Part shown: positions 18,335 through 29,100 of the stretch, piece by piece
Position numbering within the stretch: position 1 is the first letter of the stretch
Layout: every line of letters starts with the position of its first letter
Assembly (NCBI RefSeq): GCF_001639105.2
Contig: NZ_CP028902.1
Span: forward strand, 308,150 to 372,149
Direction: 5' to 3'
Source of the DNA: Azospirillum humicireducens
GTDB taxonomy: Bacteria; Pseudomonadota; Alphaproteobacteria; Azospirillales; Azospirillaceae
Length of the DNA: 64,000 nucleotides
Position numbers and translations under genes: made by a program
The notes under the pieces: generated by a model
The model's input: only the letters and a program-made list of their open reading frames with translations
What the model was told of the DNA's origin: nothing
The model's database searches: none

Positions 18335-19597
18335 TCATTCCGTCGTGACGTTCGCGCGGTTCGGCAGCCGCTGGACCGGCGTCGCCGTGTCGGCCCAGCC
18401 ATCCGGCAGCGGGGCGCGGCCGTCCTCCAGCATCTTGCGCAGCACACGCAGATCGCGGGCGGCGTTGACGGCCACTGCGCCGGTGACGATCCCGGCTTGG
18501 TCCAGCATCAGCCAGCAACCGCTGCCGGCCTCCGGCTTGCCGCGGGCGACCGCGCGGGTGCCGAGGCCCGGCAATCCCAGCATCTGCACGTTCACGCCAT
18601 ACTGATCGGACCAGAACCACGGGATGTCGGCATAGACGCCGGTCCCGCCCAGGGCCGCCCTGGCGGCGACGATGGCCTGATTCTGGGCGTTCGCCCAGGA
18701 TTCCAGCCGCAGCGACTCCCCGGCGAAGGCGTTCGGGTGGCGGGCGACGTCGCCCGCGGCGAAGATGCGCGGGTCGGAGGTCCGCCCCTGGGCGTCGACG
18801 ACGATGCCGTCGTCGAGCGCCAGCCCCATCGCCGCGGCCAGCCCGACCTCCGGCTCGATGCCGATGCCGAGCAGCAGATGGTCGGCCTCCAGCCGGTCAC
18901 CGTCGGCCAGCGTGACGGCGACTCCATCGGCCATGCCGGTGACGCCGGCGATACCGGCACCGGTGACCATGCGCACACCATGGCTTGCATGCAGGGCGTG
19001 CAGCCAGTCGGACACGACGGGGGGCATGGTTCGGGCGCACAGCCGGGGAGCCGCCTCCACCACCGTCACCCCGACCCCCAGCGCGCGGGCCGTCGCTGCC
19101 ACCTCCAGCCCGATCCAGCCGCCGCCAAGCACCAGCAGGCGTTTCGCGCCGCTCAACGCGCTGCGCAGACGTTCGGAGTCCGCCAGCGTACGCAGGGTGT
19201 GGATCCGGTCGGCCGGCAGGGTCTCCAGCCCGGCAATCCGCCGCGCCCGCCCGCCGGTCGCCAGGAACAGGGTGTCGTACGCGACGCTCCTGCCGTCGGC
19301 GGTGGTGACGATCCGCGCCTCCCGGTCCACCGTCACCACGCGCTGGCCGAGCCAGCATTCGATGCGGGCCTCCCCGGCCAGCGTCGGAGTCAGCAGCGTG
19401 ATCGCCTCGGCGCTGCCGGTCCCCTGAAGGAACTCCTTCGACAGGGCCGGCCGCTCGTAGGGCCAGTGCCGCTCCTCGCCGATCAGCACCAGGCGTCCGG
19501 CGAACCCCTCGGTCCGCAGGGTTCTGGCGATCCAGGCCGCGGCCTGACCGCCGCCGACCACAACACAGGTCGTTTCGCTTTCGGGCATCGCGGTCAC
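18335..19597 (-). CDS. Ferredoxin reductase component of Rieske dioxygenase (AndAa-like)
   Basis: 420 residues if GTG 19597 is used (GGAGG 5 bases before it); ATG 19588, giving MPESETTCVV, is the alternative. Two Rossmann sites are visible: CVVVGGGQAAAWIARTLR near the start for FAD and LLVLGGGWIGLEVAATARAL at about 150 for NADH, plus IFAAGDVARHPN that closes the FAD site. Family: glutathione-reductase-type ferredoxin reductases such as BphA4, TodA and AndAa. It passes electrons from NADH to the Rieske ferredoxin encoded just upstream (11 bases away). Confidence 0.9.
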   Translation of the reverse strand: MTAMPESETTCVVVGGGQAAAWIARTLRTEGFAGRLVLIGEERHWPYERPALSKEFLQGTGSAEAITLLTPTLAGEARIECWLGQRVVTVDREARIVTTADGRSVAYDTLFLATGGRARRIAGLETLPADRIHTLRTLADSERLRSALSGAKRLLVLGGGWIGLEVAATARALGVGVTVVEAAPRLCARTMPPVVSDWLHALHASHGVRMVTGAGIAGVTGMADGVAVTLADGDRLEADHLLLGIGIEPEVGLAAAMGLALDDGIVVDAQGRTSDPRIFAAGDVARHPNAFAGESLRLESWANAQNQAIVAARAALGGTGVYADIPWFWSDQYGVNVQMLGLPGLGTRAVARGKPEAGSGCWLMLDQAGIVTGAVAVNAARDLRVLRKMLEDGRAPLPDGWADTATPVQRLPNRANVTTE

Positions 19598-19608
19598 GGG
19601 GGCCTCCG

Positions 19609-19923
19609 TCAGCGGTCCAGTGCGATCTCGACCCGGCCGCCGACCACCCGCACGGGATAGCTGCGCACCGGTTCGGTGATCGGGGCGGAGCAGGGGGCAC
19701 CGCTGCGGATGTCGATCAGCCCCTGATGCAGCGGGCATTCGACACAACCATTCTCGACGAAGCCGTCGGACAGCCGGGCCGCCCCGTGAGAGCAGAGATC
19801 GTGCAGGGCGAAGAAGGCGCCCTCCTGCCGGAACAGGGCGACCGGCACGCCGGCGATGCTGAGCGCCATCACCTCGTCGTCGCCCAACGCGTCGGTGGCG
19901 GCAGCGTCGTGCCATTCGGTCAT
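19609..19923 (-). CDS. Rieske [2Fe-2S] ferredoxin component (AndAb-like)
   Basis: 104 residues, standard for dioxygenase ferredoxins. The cluster ligands are in LCSHGAARLSDGF (Cys-x-His) and VECPLHQGLID (Cys-x-x-His). Small, acidic and without signal peptide, so cytoplasmic. Shuttles electrons from the reductase to the terminal oxygenase. Sits 20 bases after the small-subunit gene and 11 bases before the reductase. Confidence 0.93.
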   Translation of the reverse strand: MTEWHDAAATDALGDDEVMALSIAGVPVALFRQEGAFFALHDLCSHGAARLSDGFVENGCVECPLHQGLIDIRSGAPCSAPITEPVRSYPVRVVGGRVEIALDR

Positions 19924-19943
19924 GCTCGTTGTCTCCTCGGCAC

Positions 19944-20426
19944 TCAGATCGGGTAGGCCAGCAGGGTCTGCACCCGGCTGGTGTCGTAGATGCAGCGCTT
20001 GGCCTTGAAGCGCAGGCCTTCAGCCGTGCGCACCACATGGTCGATGTAGCGTCCGGCCTGATAGACTGTCGATTCCCCGGCCGCCGAGGTGTTGATCACC
20101 ACATAGCTGGTCTGGCAGAGATAGCCGTCCGCCCCGTCGCTCTTCCATTCCAGGCCGGACAGGCAATGGCGGTAGATCGGCTGTTCGAAGATGTTGGCGT
20201 TGCGCATCGCCACCACGCGGTCGCGCAGCATGCGGGCGTTGTCGCAATGCATGATCGGTGCCGGCAGCCCCTGATCCTCGTTCTCCTTCGAGATGATCTG
20301 GTACAGGCAATCCTCGGTGAACAGCGTCGGCCATTCCTCCATCCGGTCGTTGTCGATGATGGAGACGTAGCGGTCCTGGAGCGCGCTCAGCTCCAGGCGG
20401 ATCATCAGGTCGTTCATGCCGGTCAC
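19944..20426 (-). CDS. Aromatic-ring dioxygenase small (beta) subunit (AndAd-like)
   Basis: 160 residues, SnoaL-like cone fold typical of ring-hydroxylating dioxygenase beta subunits. Landmarks include LQDRYVSIIDNDRMEEWPTL near the start, the RVVAMRNANIFEQPIYRHCL region and the closing KRCIYDTSRVQTLLAYPI. It has no metal ligands, as expected, and stabilises the alpha3beta3 oxygenase. Its ATG overlaps the large-subunit TGA by 4 bases. Confidence 0.9.
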   Translation of the reverse strand: MTGMNDLMIRLELSALQDRYVSIIDNDRMEEWPTLFTEDCLYQIISKENEDQGLPAPIMHCDNARMLRDRVVAMRNANIFEQPIYRHCLSGLEWKSDGADGYLCQTSYVVINTSAAGESTVYQAGRYIDHVVRTAEGLRFKAKRCIYDTSRVQTLLAYPI

Positions 20427-21697
20427 TCCGCCGCGACGGTGGGCGTTTCGAAGCCCATCAATTTCTGATAGCCGACCCAGAAGCGGCGGATCAGGTTCTC
20501 GGTGATCAGGGTGTTCTGTTCGTCCGGGGTGGAGCGGGCCATCTCGATGACCGAGGTCTTGTCGCCGTCGCGCACCGTACCGCGCTGCACCAGCTCGGTC
20601 GCCTCGGTGTCCTCCATCGAGATGTAGCCGGCCGGGCCGACCAGATTGGCCTGCTTGATGCGGAGCGCGCGCAGCTCCGGCGTGTCGTCCTCATAGCCGA
20701 AGAAATGGAAGACCAGCTCGAAATGGTCCGGCCCCTTGGGCAGCAGTTGGCGGGCGACCAGGGTGTTGTGGATCTGCTGGATCACCAGCTGGGGAAATAT
20801 CGGCTGGATGTGGTTGGTGGTGATCTCCTCGAATTCCGGCTCCAGCGCCAGCAGCGAGTCGTCCTCCAGATGGAAGCCCTCGTCGTAGGAGCGGATCTTC
20901 TGGTCCTTGTAGTCGGCCGAGTTCACGTCCTCCTCGCTTTTCGACACATAGATGATGCTGTGCAGCCCATGGCTGGCGTCGGGGATGCAGCGCGCCTTCA
21001 TGCCGACGCGGAAGATGTTGAAGGTGGTGTGGAACAGGTGCAGCAGGCTGGCGTGGTAGGGGTCCTTGACATTCTCAAGATACAACTTCCAGTTGCTGTC
21101 CGAATATTGCCGGGTGCATCCGAGATAGACCACCGGTTTGGAAAAGATGCGGTCGACGAAGGGACGCATCTCCGGGCCGATGTAATCGGCCAGCGGGCCT
21201 ACCGTGTCGCTGAAGCTGGCGAAGACCAGCCCGCGATAGCTTTCGACCCGCAGCCGATGCAGGCTGTGCTTGGACGGATCGAAGTCCTTGGGCATCCCGG
21301 TGGTGCCCTTCTGGCCGCGCCGGAAGGGAACGCCTTGCAGATTGCCCGCCGCGCCGAAGCTCCACTGGTGATAGACGCAGCTGTGCGACAGCGCGTTGCC
21401 GCGGGCCTTGCGGCAGACCATGGCGCCACGGTGGGAGCAGCGGTTGACCCAGGCGGCGAGCGTGCCGTCCTCGGTCCGCGTCATCACCACCGGCGTGTCG
21501 CCGACGAAGCTGCTCTTGTAATCGCCCGGATTGGGGATTTCCGCTTCCAGGCCGAGGAAATTCCAGGTCGGGCCGCGATAGATGCGCTCCTGTTCCAGCG
21601 CATAGATTTCTTCCGAACTGAACACCGTGTAGGGCACACGGGACCCGTCGGGATTTGGGAACACTGCAAGCTGGCTTTCGGCGCTTGGTTCAGTCAT
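20423..21697 (-). CDS. Rieske dioxygenase large (alpha) subunit (AndAc-like)
   Basis: 424 residues from ATG 21697, with AAGGAAAAG just upstream. Rieske ligands lie in NRCSHRGAMVC and SCVYHQWSF (Cys-x-His and Cys-x-x-His). The catalytic iron site reads ENVKDPYHASLLHLFH, holding the Asp that links subunits and two His ligands. First gene of the minus-strand operon. Order large, small, ferredoxin, reductase and length agree with anthranilate 1,2-dioxygenase AndAcAdAbAa of Burkholderia, but salicylate 5-hydroxylase and other benzoate-type enzymes cannot be excluded by eye. Expected reaction: O2- and NADH-dependent cis-dihydroxylation of an aromatic acid. Confidence 0.88.
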   Translation of the reverse strand: MTEPSAESQLAVFPNPDGSRVPYTVFSSEEIYALEQERIYRGPTWNFLGLEAEIPNPGDYKSSFVGDTPVVMTRTEDGTLAAWVNRCSHRGAMVCRKARGNALSHSCVYHQWSFGAAGNLQGVPFRRGQKGTTGMPKDFDPSKHSLHRLRVESYRGLVFASFSDTVGPLADYIGPEMRPFVDRIFSKPVVYLGCTRQYSDSNWKLYLENVKDPYHASLLHLFHTTFNIFRVGMKARCIPDASHGLHSIIYVSKSEEDVNSADYKDQKIRSYDEGFHLEDDSLLALEPEFEEITTNHIQPIFPQLVIQQIHNTLVARQLLPKGPDHFELVFHFFGYEDDTPELRALRIKQANLVGPAGYISMEDTEATELVQRGTVRDGDKTSVIEMARSTPDEQNTLITENLIRRFWVGYQKLMGFETPTVAAE

Positions 21698-21710
21698 CGA
21701 GCTTTTCCTT

Positions 21711-21748
21711 TGACCATGGATGGCGTTCCGCCTCTGACCATGGATGGC
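21711..21748 (-). promoter_or_regulatory. Twin 14-bp direct repeats upstream of the dioxygenase operon
   Basis: TGACCATGGATGGC occurs at 21711-21724 and again, unchanged, at 21735-21748, 24 bases start to start, between 14 and 51 bases upstream of the large-subunit ATG. Direct repeats of about this spacing are what AraC/XylS activators bind, although this pair sits close to the start codon. A duplicated leader fragment is the alternative. Confidence 0.5.
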
Positions 21749-21906
21749 CATGGGGTCGACCAACCTTCCAGACCGGCAAAGCTTGGCAGATGATCGGCGC
21801 GCCGCACTATCCGCAGGGCGCATGCGCGTTCCGCCACTATCCGGAAAGCGCAACAATCGGAACATCACAAATCCACATTATTTTTGAAGCTTTACAGGGT
21901 GCCAGC

Positions 21907-21994
21907 CTAGGGTCTGTTGGCATTCACCGTGTTGCCAAGACGGTAGCGACGAGGTTGATGGCAGCGGCGTATGACCTTCCCCCGGGAGAAAGGA
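21907..21994 (-). mobile_element. IS5-family 3' end remnant
   Basis: On the minus strand the sequence reads YAAAINLVATVLATR and stop, like the C-terminal tail of IS5-type transposases, followed closely by a terminal repeat beginning GGGTCTGTTGGCAT at 21911 on the plus strand. CTAG at 21907-21910 fits an IS5-type target site. It is cut on its inner side by the IS3 end at 21995. The identification rests on a short tail. Confidence 0.5.
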
Positions 21995-22505
21995 CTGAGA
22001 TGGTCCCCGTTTCCCGGACAGATTTGCGGCTTTGCTGAGCTTGGTTCAGGTCCGTGTCATGCCGCCAATCTGATGGGGTCCGGTGTGCCCTGGTAGGCCT
22101 CCTCCGGGGTTCTGCCGCCGAGCGCGGAGTGCGGACGGTCCATGTTGTAGTAATGGATCCACCGGCCGATCCCGGCCCTCGCCTCGCTGCCGGTCTCGAA
22201 GGCGTGGAGGTAGACGCACTCGTACTTCATCGATCGCCACAGCCGCTCGATGAAGACGTTGTTCATCCACCGCCCGCGCCCGTCCATCGATACCCGGATG
22301 CCGGCCGCGGTCAAGAGGCCGGTGAAACGCGGACTGGTGAACTGGCTGCCCTGATCGGTGTTGAAGATGTCCGGTCGGCCGTGCCGCGCCATCGCCTCCT
22401 CCACCGCCTCGATGCAGAACTCGACGTCCATGGTGTTCGACAGCCGCCAGCTCAGGACCTTGCGCGTCGCCCAATCCATCACCACCACCAGGTACAGGAA
22501 GCCCC
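21995..22505 (-). mobile_element. IS3-family element, 3' half only
   Basis: Terminal repeat at 21995-22020 (the complement of TGTCCGGGAAACGGGGACCA and six more bases) is shared with the remnant ending at 4643. The orfB reading frame runs 22057-22505 on the minus strand. Its 5' half and left end are replaced by an ISL3 fragment. Same or closely related IS as at 4540-4643. Confidence 0.8.
22057..22505 (-). pseudogene. IS3-family transposase OrfB, C-terminal part
   Basis: About 149 codons remain, from GFLYLVVVMDWATRKVLSWR to TPDPIRLAA. The rve integrase core is recognisable: first Asp in VVMDWATRKV, second in FNTDQGSQFTS, and Glu in NNVFIERLWRSMKYE (the D,D35E pattern). The N-terminal third of OrfB and all of OrfA are missing, so it is not active alone. 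Confidence 0.88.
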
Positions 22506-22937
22506 GGCGCGCGGTTCGGCTCCTGGCCGGCGATCCCGACAGGTTGACCGACGAGGACCGCCGCTTTGTCCAGGCGTTGCGGGTGCGCTCGCCGTCGATC
22601 GCGACGGCCGCCGATCTCATCATCCGCTTCTGCGAGATGGTGAAGGACAAGGTGCCCGAGCCGTTCGATGGCTGGTTGCGCGAGGCAGAGGTCAGCGCGC
22701 TGTCACCATTCGCCGCCGGGATCCGCCGCGACGAGGACGCGGTGCGCGCCGCCCTGAGCGAGCCGTGGAGTAGCGGGCAGGTCGAGGGCCAAGTCAACCG
22801 GCTGAAGGCGATCAAGCGCACCATGTATGGCCGGGCGGGCTTCGATCTGCTGCGCGCTCGGGTCCTCGGTCACGCCTGACGCGATCATCAAATGGTGAAA
22901 CACGCTCCGCTCATCCACACGAAACTTGGAAGAGCCC
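22506..22937 (+). mobile_element. ISL3-family element, 3' end
   Basis: Plus-strand frame to the TGA at 22877-22879 ends in WSSGQVEGQVNRLKAIKRTM and YGRAGFDLLRARVLGHA, the signature C-terminus of ISL3 transposases. GGAAGAGCC at 22928-22936 matches the typical ISL3 end GGCTCTTCC in inverted form and marks the right boundary. The 5' part is absent; the left edge is the junction with IS3 sequence at about 22505. Confidence 0.82.
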
Positions 22938-23141
22938 AACTTTGCTCGCTGAAACACACCATCCCGCACACCATTGCCTTGCCAGCCACCTTCTCGCCTT
23001 CTGGTGAAATCGACGGATGGAAGAAGGCTCAGCGAAACAATCGTGCTGGAATGGCGAAATTAGTTTCAATTGGTCTTATTACGATAATCCGCCATGAGGG
23101 TATGCTTAGTTCAGGTGGCGCTTAAAAGCGGAGAAGGGTAG
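22938..23141 (+). promoter_or_regulatory. Leader and presumed promoter region of the giant gene
   Basis: 204 bases between the ISL3 end and the giant gene ATG. The part from 23050 to 23100 is strikingly AT-rich for this window (AAATTAGTTTCAATTGGTCT), as expected for a promoter. GGAGAAGGG at 23130-23138 is the ribosome site, ending 3 bases before ATG 23142. The ISL3 end lies directly upstream, so the gene may use a promoter created or moved by the IS (inference). Confidence 0.5.
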
Positions 23142-26100
23142 ATGCGGGGCAATTTTTGGTTGGACGACGGCGTGTCGGGCAAGCGTGAGAAGCGCGACAC
23201 CCGCAAGTCGGCTTTCAGCTGGACGATCATCGCCCTGGAGTCTCGCTTCATGTACGATGCCGCGGGCGTCGCGACCGCCGCCGACCCCGCCCACACCGAG
23301 CCCACGACCGACTCGACCCACGCCGAACCGTCCGACCGCGGAGCTGCGGACCAAGCCTTGATCGACGCTGCCGCCTTGGTGCCGCCGCCCGCCGCCGGGC
23401 CGCAGGTGATCCGGGAGGCCGATCCCGCCCAGGCCGGCGGGCGCAAGGAGGTCGTCTTCATCAACGCCAACGTCCCGGACCTGCTGGCCGTGATCAACGG
23501 CGTGCGTCCGGGAACGGAGATCGTCCTGCTCGATCCGTCCCGCGACGGCATCGGACAGGTCGCCGCCTGGGCCCAGCGCCGCACCGGCTATGACGCAATC
23601 AACATCGTCGGCCATGGCGCTGTCGGCGCGGTTGACATCGGTTCCACCCGGCTGGACGCCGCCGGCGCAGCCGCACAGGCCGAGCGGCTGGCCCTGTGGG
23701 GCCGGGCGCTGACGGCGGAGGGCGACCTGCTTCTCTACGGCTGCCGGGTGACGGCGCAGGGACAGGGGGTGGAGCTTCTCCAGGCGCTGTCCTCGGCGAC
23801 CGGGGCCGACGTGGCCGCCTCCAGCGACCGCACGGGCGGACGGGTCGTCGGCGGCGACTGGGAGCTGGAATCGTCGGTCGGCGCGGTCGCCGCCTCCGGC
23901 GCGCTCGACACCGGCCGGCTCGTCAGCTACGCGCACACGCTGGGCGCCAACACGGCGCCCACGGTCACCGGCCTCGACACCGACCAGACCCCCTGGGCCG
24001 GCGACGGGTCGGCGGCGCGGCTGGATGCCGGATTCGACCTCACCGTCTCCGATGCCGAGAACGGCGGCAATTGGACCGGCGCGTCCGTGACCGTGAAACG
24101 GTCGGGCACGGCGGTGACGACGGACGTCTTCGATTTCGACACCGGCACGGTCGCCAGCGCGGCCGCCCTCTTCACCGTCAACGGCAACGAGCTGCAAGCC
24201 GGCGGCAGCACCTTCGCGACCGTCTCGACCACCGGCGGCGTGCTGACCATCAGCTTCACCGGGTCCGGCACCACGCCCGACACGGCGCTGGTCCAGGACG
24301 TGATGCGGCGCATCACCTTCCGCACCGACAGCCCGGCGGGCAACATGCCCGTCGAGGTCACGCTGAACGACGGAACCGACAGCACGACCGTCACGGTCAC
24401 CGTCACCTCCGACGTCATCCAGGTGAACAGCACCGCCGACACCGCTGACGACAACGACCGCAACGCGGTGACCCTGCGCGAGGCGCTGGCCATCGCCACG
24501 CCGGCGGGCGGCACGCCGACCATCCGCTTCGGATCGGCGCTCGCCGGCCAGACGATCACGCTGGCCAGCGGCCTGACCCTGTCGGCCAGCCAGAGCTGGG
24601 ACGCCAGCGCGGCCGATGGGCTGACCATCGCCGGCAACGAGCTGACGCTGAACAGCGGCGTCACGCTGACGGTGACCACCGGCACCGGCACGGCGGCGAC
24701 CCTGTCGGCCCCGCTGAGCGGCGCCGGCGGGCTGACCAAGGACGGGGCGGGCACGCTGACCCTGTCGGGGGCCAACACCCACACCGGCATGACGACGCTG
24801 GCAGCCGGCGAGCTGGTGCTGTCGGGCGGGTCGGCCATCGCCGACTCGGCGGCGGTGTCGGTGAGCGGCGGCACGCTGACGCTCGCGGCGAACGAGACCA
24901 TCGGCACGCTGGGCAGCACGGGCGGCACGCTGACCCTGGCCGGCCACACGCTGACGGCCAACGGAGCGGTGCTGAACGCCGGCGGCATGGGCCGCGGCGC
25001 CGGCGACACCGGCACGCTGGCCAGCAACTACGCCAGCGGCGCGACGATCACCGGCACCAGCGGCGACGACTCCATCCTCGGCAGCACCAGCGCCGACACC
25101 ATCGACGGCGGCGCCGGCAACGACACCATCGACGGCGGGTCGGGCAACGACAGCATCCTGGGCGGCGACGGCGACGACAGCCTGGTCGGCGGCGCGCTCA
25201 ACAGCACCGTCGCCGGCGGCAACACCGACTACATCGACGGCGGCGCCGGCAACGACACGCTGATCGGCGGCGGCGGCCCCGACACGCTGATCGGCGGCGA
25301 CGGCGACGACACCTTCGACTACACCGGCAACGGCAAGAGCGACCTCGCCTCCAGCACCGAGCTGTACGACAGCATCGTCGGCGGGGCCGGCACGAACACC
25401 CTGCTGATCGGCGGCTCGGCCGCCCTGACGGTGGGCGGCGGGGTCAGCTTCGGGCGTGCGTCCGGCATCCAGCAGATCGCCGCGATCGCCTCCTCCTCCG
25501 CCCAGTCCCTCACGCTCAACGCCGACGCCTACACCGCCGGCATCCGCACCATCGACCTGTCCGGCGACACCATCACGTCGGGCAACAACGCCGTCGACAT
25601 GTCGGCGGCGGGCGGCAGCGTGACGATCATCGGTGGCGCCGGCAGCGACAGCATCACCGGCAGCGCCTACGCCGACAGCCTGAGCGGCGGCGGCGGCAAC
25701 GACACGTTCATTTACGCCACCACCTCCGACCTGTTTTCCAACAACATCCTGGTCGACAGCATCGACGGCGGCGCCGGCAGCGACGCCATCCGGTTGGGCA
25801 GCTCCGGTTTCACCATCGCCGCCGCCGACAGCTTCGCAACCCGGATCATCGGCGTCGAGAGCATCACCACCAACTCGACGGCCAGCCCGATCAGCATCAC
25901 CGTCGGCAACGACTTCCACAGCGCCGGCTTCCGCGCCATCAACCTGTCCGGCGACGTCAACACCGCCGGTCAGAACCTCATCGACGCCAGCGCGGTGACG
26001 GCGGGCAACATGACGCTGATCGGCGGCGACGGCGCCGACACCATCCTTGGCGGCACGGGCAACGACACGATCAACGGCGGCGGAGGGAACGACTCCATCA

Positions 26101-29100
26101 GCGGAGGGGCGGGCAACGACTCCATCAACGGCGGCACCGGCGCCGACACCATCCACGGCGGCGACGGCAACGACACGATCGATGGCAGCAGCGACCACGA
26201 CAGCATCCTCGGCGGCGCCGGCAACGACAGCCTTGTCGGTGGCACCGGCAACGACACCCTCGAAGGGGGGGCCGGCAACGACAGCCTGAGCGGTGGCAGC
26301 AACGACGACAGCCTCGACGGCGGCGACGGCGACGACACGCTGGGCGGCGGGGCGGGCAACGACACCTTCACCGGCGGCGCCGGCCAGGATGTCTTCAAGG
26401 ACACCGCGCTCAACCTGACCGGCGGCGTCATCACCGACCTCGCCGGAGGCGACACCATCCACGTCGCGAACGGCGCGCTGAGCAGCACGCCGACCGCCGC
26501 AAACATCCGGATCACCGGGACCGGTGCCGGCGCCACGCTGGAGATCGACACCGACGCCACCGACTTCAGCTCGATCGATTCGTCCGTCACCGTGCCGAAC
26601 ACCACGGTCAGCAGCTTCACCGCGACCAAGGTCAGCTCCGACGCCGTGTTCATCGCCCAGGGGTCGCCAAGCATCGCGAATCTGTCCGGCGACAGCGTGG
26701 CCCTGACCCCCGGCACGCCGGTGCGCATCGACCAGTCCGGCGACGCCACGGCGAACGACGGCGGGGCGGGCTGGAGCGGCGGCACGCTGACCGTGCAGCG
26801 CTCGGCCACCGGCTCGACGGCCAACGGCGCCTGGACGGCCGACCGCTTCGGCTTCGCCGGCTCCGTCATCACCGCCACCGGCACCGCCGCCAGCGGCACC
26901 CTGTCGGAGGGCGGCACCGACTTCGCCACCTACAGCCTCTCCGGCGGCGTGCTGACCGTCACCTTCACCGCCAACGCCACCGCGGCGCGCGTCTACGCCC
27001 TTCTGAACGCCCTCACCTACGACAACGAGACGCCGGCCGGCACCGTCACCCTGACGGTGACGCTGACCAACACCAACGGCACCGCCACCGCCACGACCAC
27101 GGTGACCAGCGACGTGGTGACGGTGACGGCGACCGGCGACGGCGCCTCCATCGACGTCACCGACGGGGTGGATCTGCGCGAGGCGCTGGCCATCGCGGCG
27201 GCGCTTGGCGGCACGCCGACCATCCGCTTCGGCTCGGCGCTCGCCGGCCAGACGATCACGCTGGGCAGCGGACTGACCCTGTCGGCCAGCCAGAGCTGGG
27301 ACACCGGGGCGGCCGATGGGCTGGTGATCGCCGGCAGCGGGCTGACGCTGAACAGCGGCGTCACGCTGACGGTGACCACCGGCACCGGCACGGCGGCGAC
27401 CCTGTCGGCCCCGCTGAGCGGCGCCGGCGGGCTGACCAAGGACGGGGCGGGCACGCTGACCCTGTCGGGGACCAACACCCACAGCGGCACGACGACGCTG
27501 AACGCCGGCGAGCTGGTGCTGACCGGCGGGTCGGCCATCGCCGACACGGCGGCGGTGTCGGTGAGCGGCGGCACGATGCGGCTGGCGGCGGACGAGACCA
27601 TCGGCACGCTGAACGGCACGGGCGGCACGCTGACCCTGGCCGGCCACACGCTGACGGCCAGCGGGGCGGTGCTGAACGCCGGCGGCATGGACCGCGGCGC
27701 CAACGACACCGGCACGCTCGCCAGCAGCTACGCCGGCGGCGCGACCATCACCGGCACCAGCGGCGCCGATTCCATCAGCGGCGGCAGCGGCGCAGACCGC
27801 ATCGACGGCGGCGCCGGCAACGACACGATCCGCGGCGGCGCCGGCGACGACACGCTGATCGGCGGCGATGGCGACGACACCTTCGACTACACCGGCAACC
27901 GCCAGAACGATTTCATCGCCAACAACGCCTTCATCGACAGCATCGACGGCGGCGCCGGCACCGACAGCCTGCTGTTCGGCGGCACAAACGGCCTGACCCT
28001 TAATGCCAGCGTCTCCTTCGCGCGGGTCGGCTTGGTCGAGCGGATCGACGCCATCGCCACATCCGGAGCTCTCAGCATCACGCTGAACGCCAACGCCTAC
28101 ACCGCCGGCATCCGCACCGTCGACCTGTCCGGCGACACCAACGCGACCGGCACCAACACCATCAGCGTCTCCGAGTTGGCCGGCGGCATGACCCTGATCG
28201 GCAGCGCCGGCAACGACAGCATCACGGGAACCGCCTACGCCGACACCATCCGCGGCGGCGCCGGCAACGACGTCTTCCTCTACATGACCTACGCGTCCCT
28301 GTTCTCCAACAACGCCCTGATTGACAGCATCGACGGCGGCGACGGCACCGACAGCCTGCGCATCGGGTCGGTCGGCACCGCGTTCACCATCACCGCCACC
28401 GACAGCTTCGCCACCCGCGTCAGCAACGTCGAGACTCTGGCCGCCGCACCCAACTCCGCCGCGGTCAGCGTGACGGTCGGCGACGGCTTCTACAACGCCG
28501 GCTTCCGCACCATCGACTTCAGCGGCGACACCAACACCAGCGGTGAGAACCTCATCGACGCCAGCGCGGTGACGGCGGGCGACCTGACCCTGACCGGTTC
28601 GGCCGGCAACGACACGATCCGCGGCGGCGCCGGAAACGACACCATCAGCGGCGGCGGCCGCAACGACACGCTCTACGGCAACGGCGGCGACGACCTCATC
28701 GACGGCGGGGCCGGCACCGACACGCTGGACGGCGGCGCCGGCAACGACACCCTCACCAGCGGCACCGGCGACGACACCCTCACCGGCGGCGCCGGCAACG
28801 ACGTCTTCAAGGACAGCGTCAGCAACCTGACCGGCAGCATCATCACCGACATCGCCGAGGGCGACGCCATCCAGTTGGCGTCGGTGAGCGGGCTGACCGC
28901 CGCCAACATCAGGATCACCGGGGCCGGGCCCACGCTGGAGATCGACACCGACGGCACCGACTTCAGCACGGTCGAGGTGTCGGTCGCCGTGCCGAACGCC
29001 ACGGCCAACAGCTTCACCGTGAGCAGCGCCAACAACGGCGCCGACACCCTGTTCAACCTGAGGGTTGCGCCGGTCATCGCGAATCTGTCCGGCGACAGCG

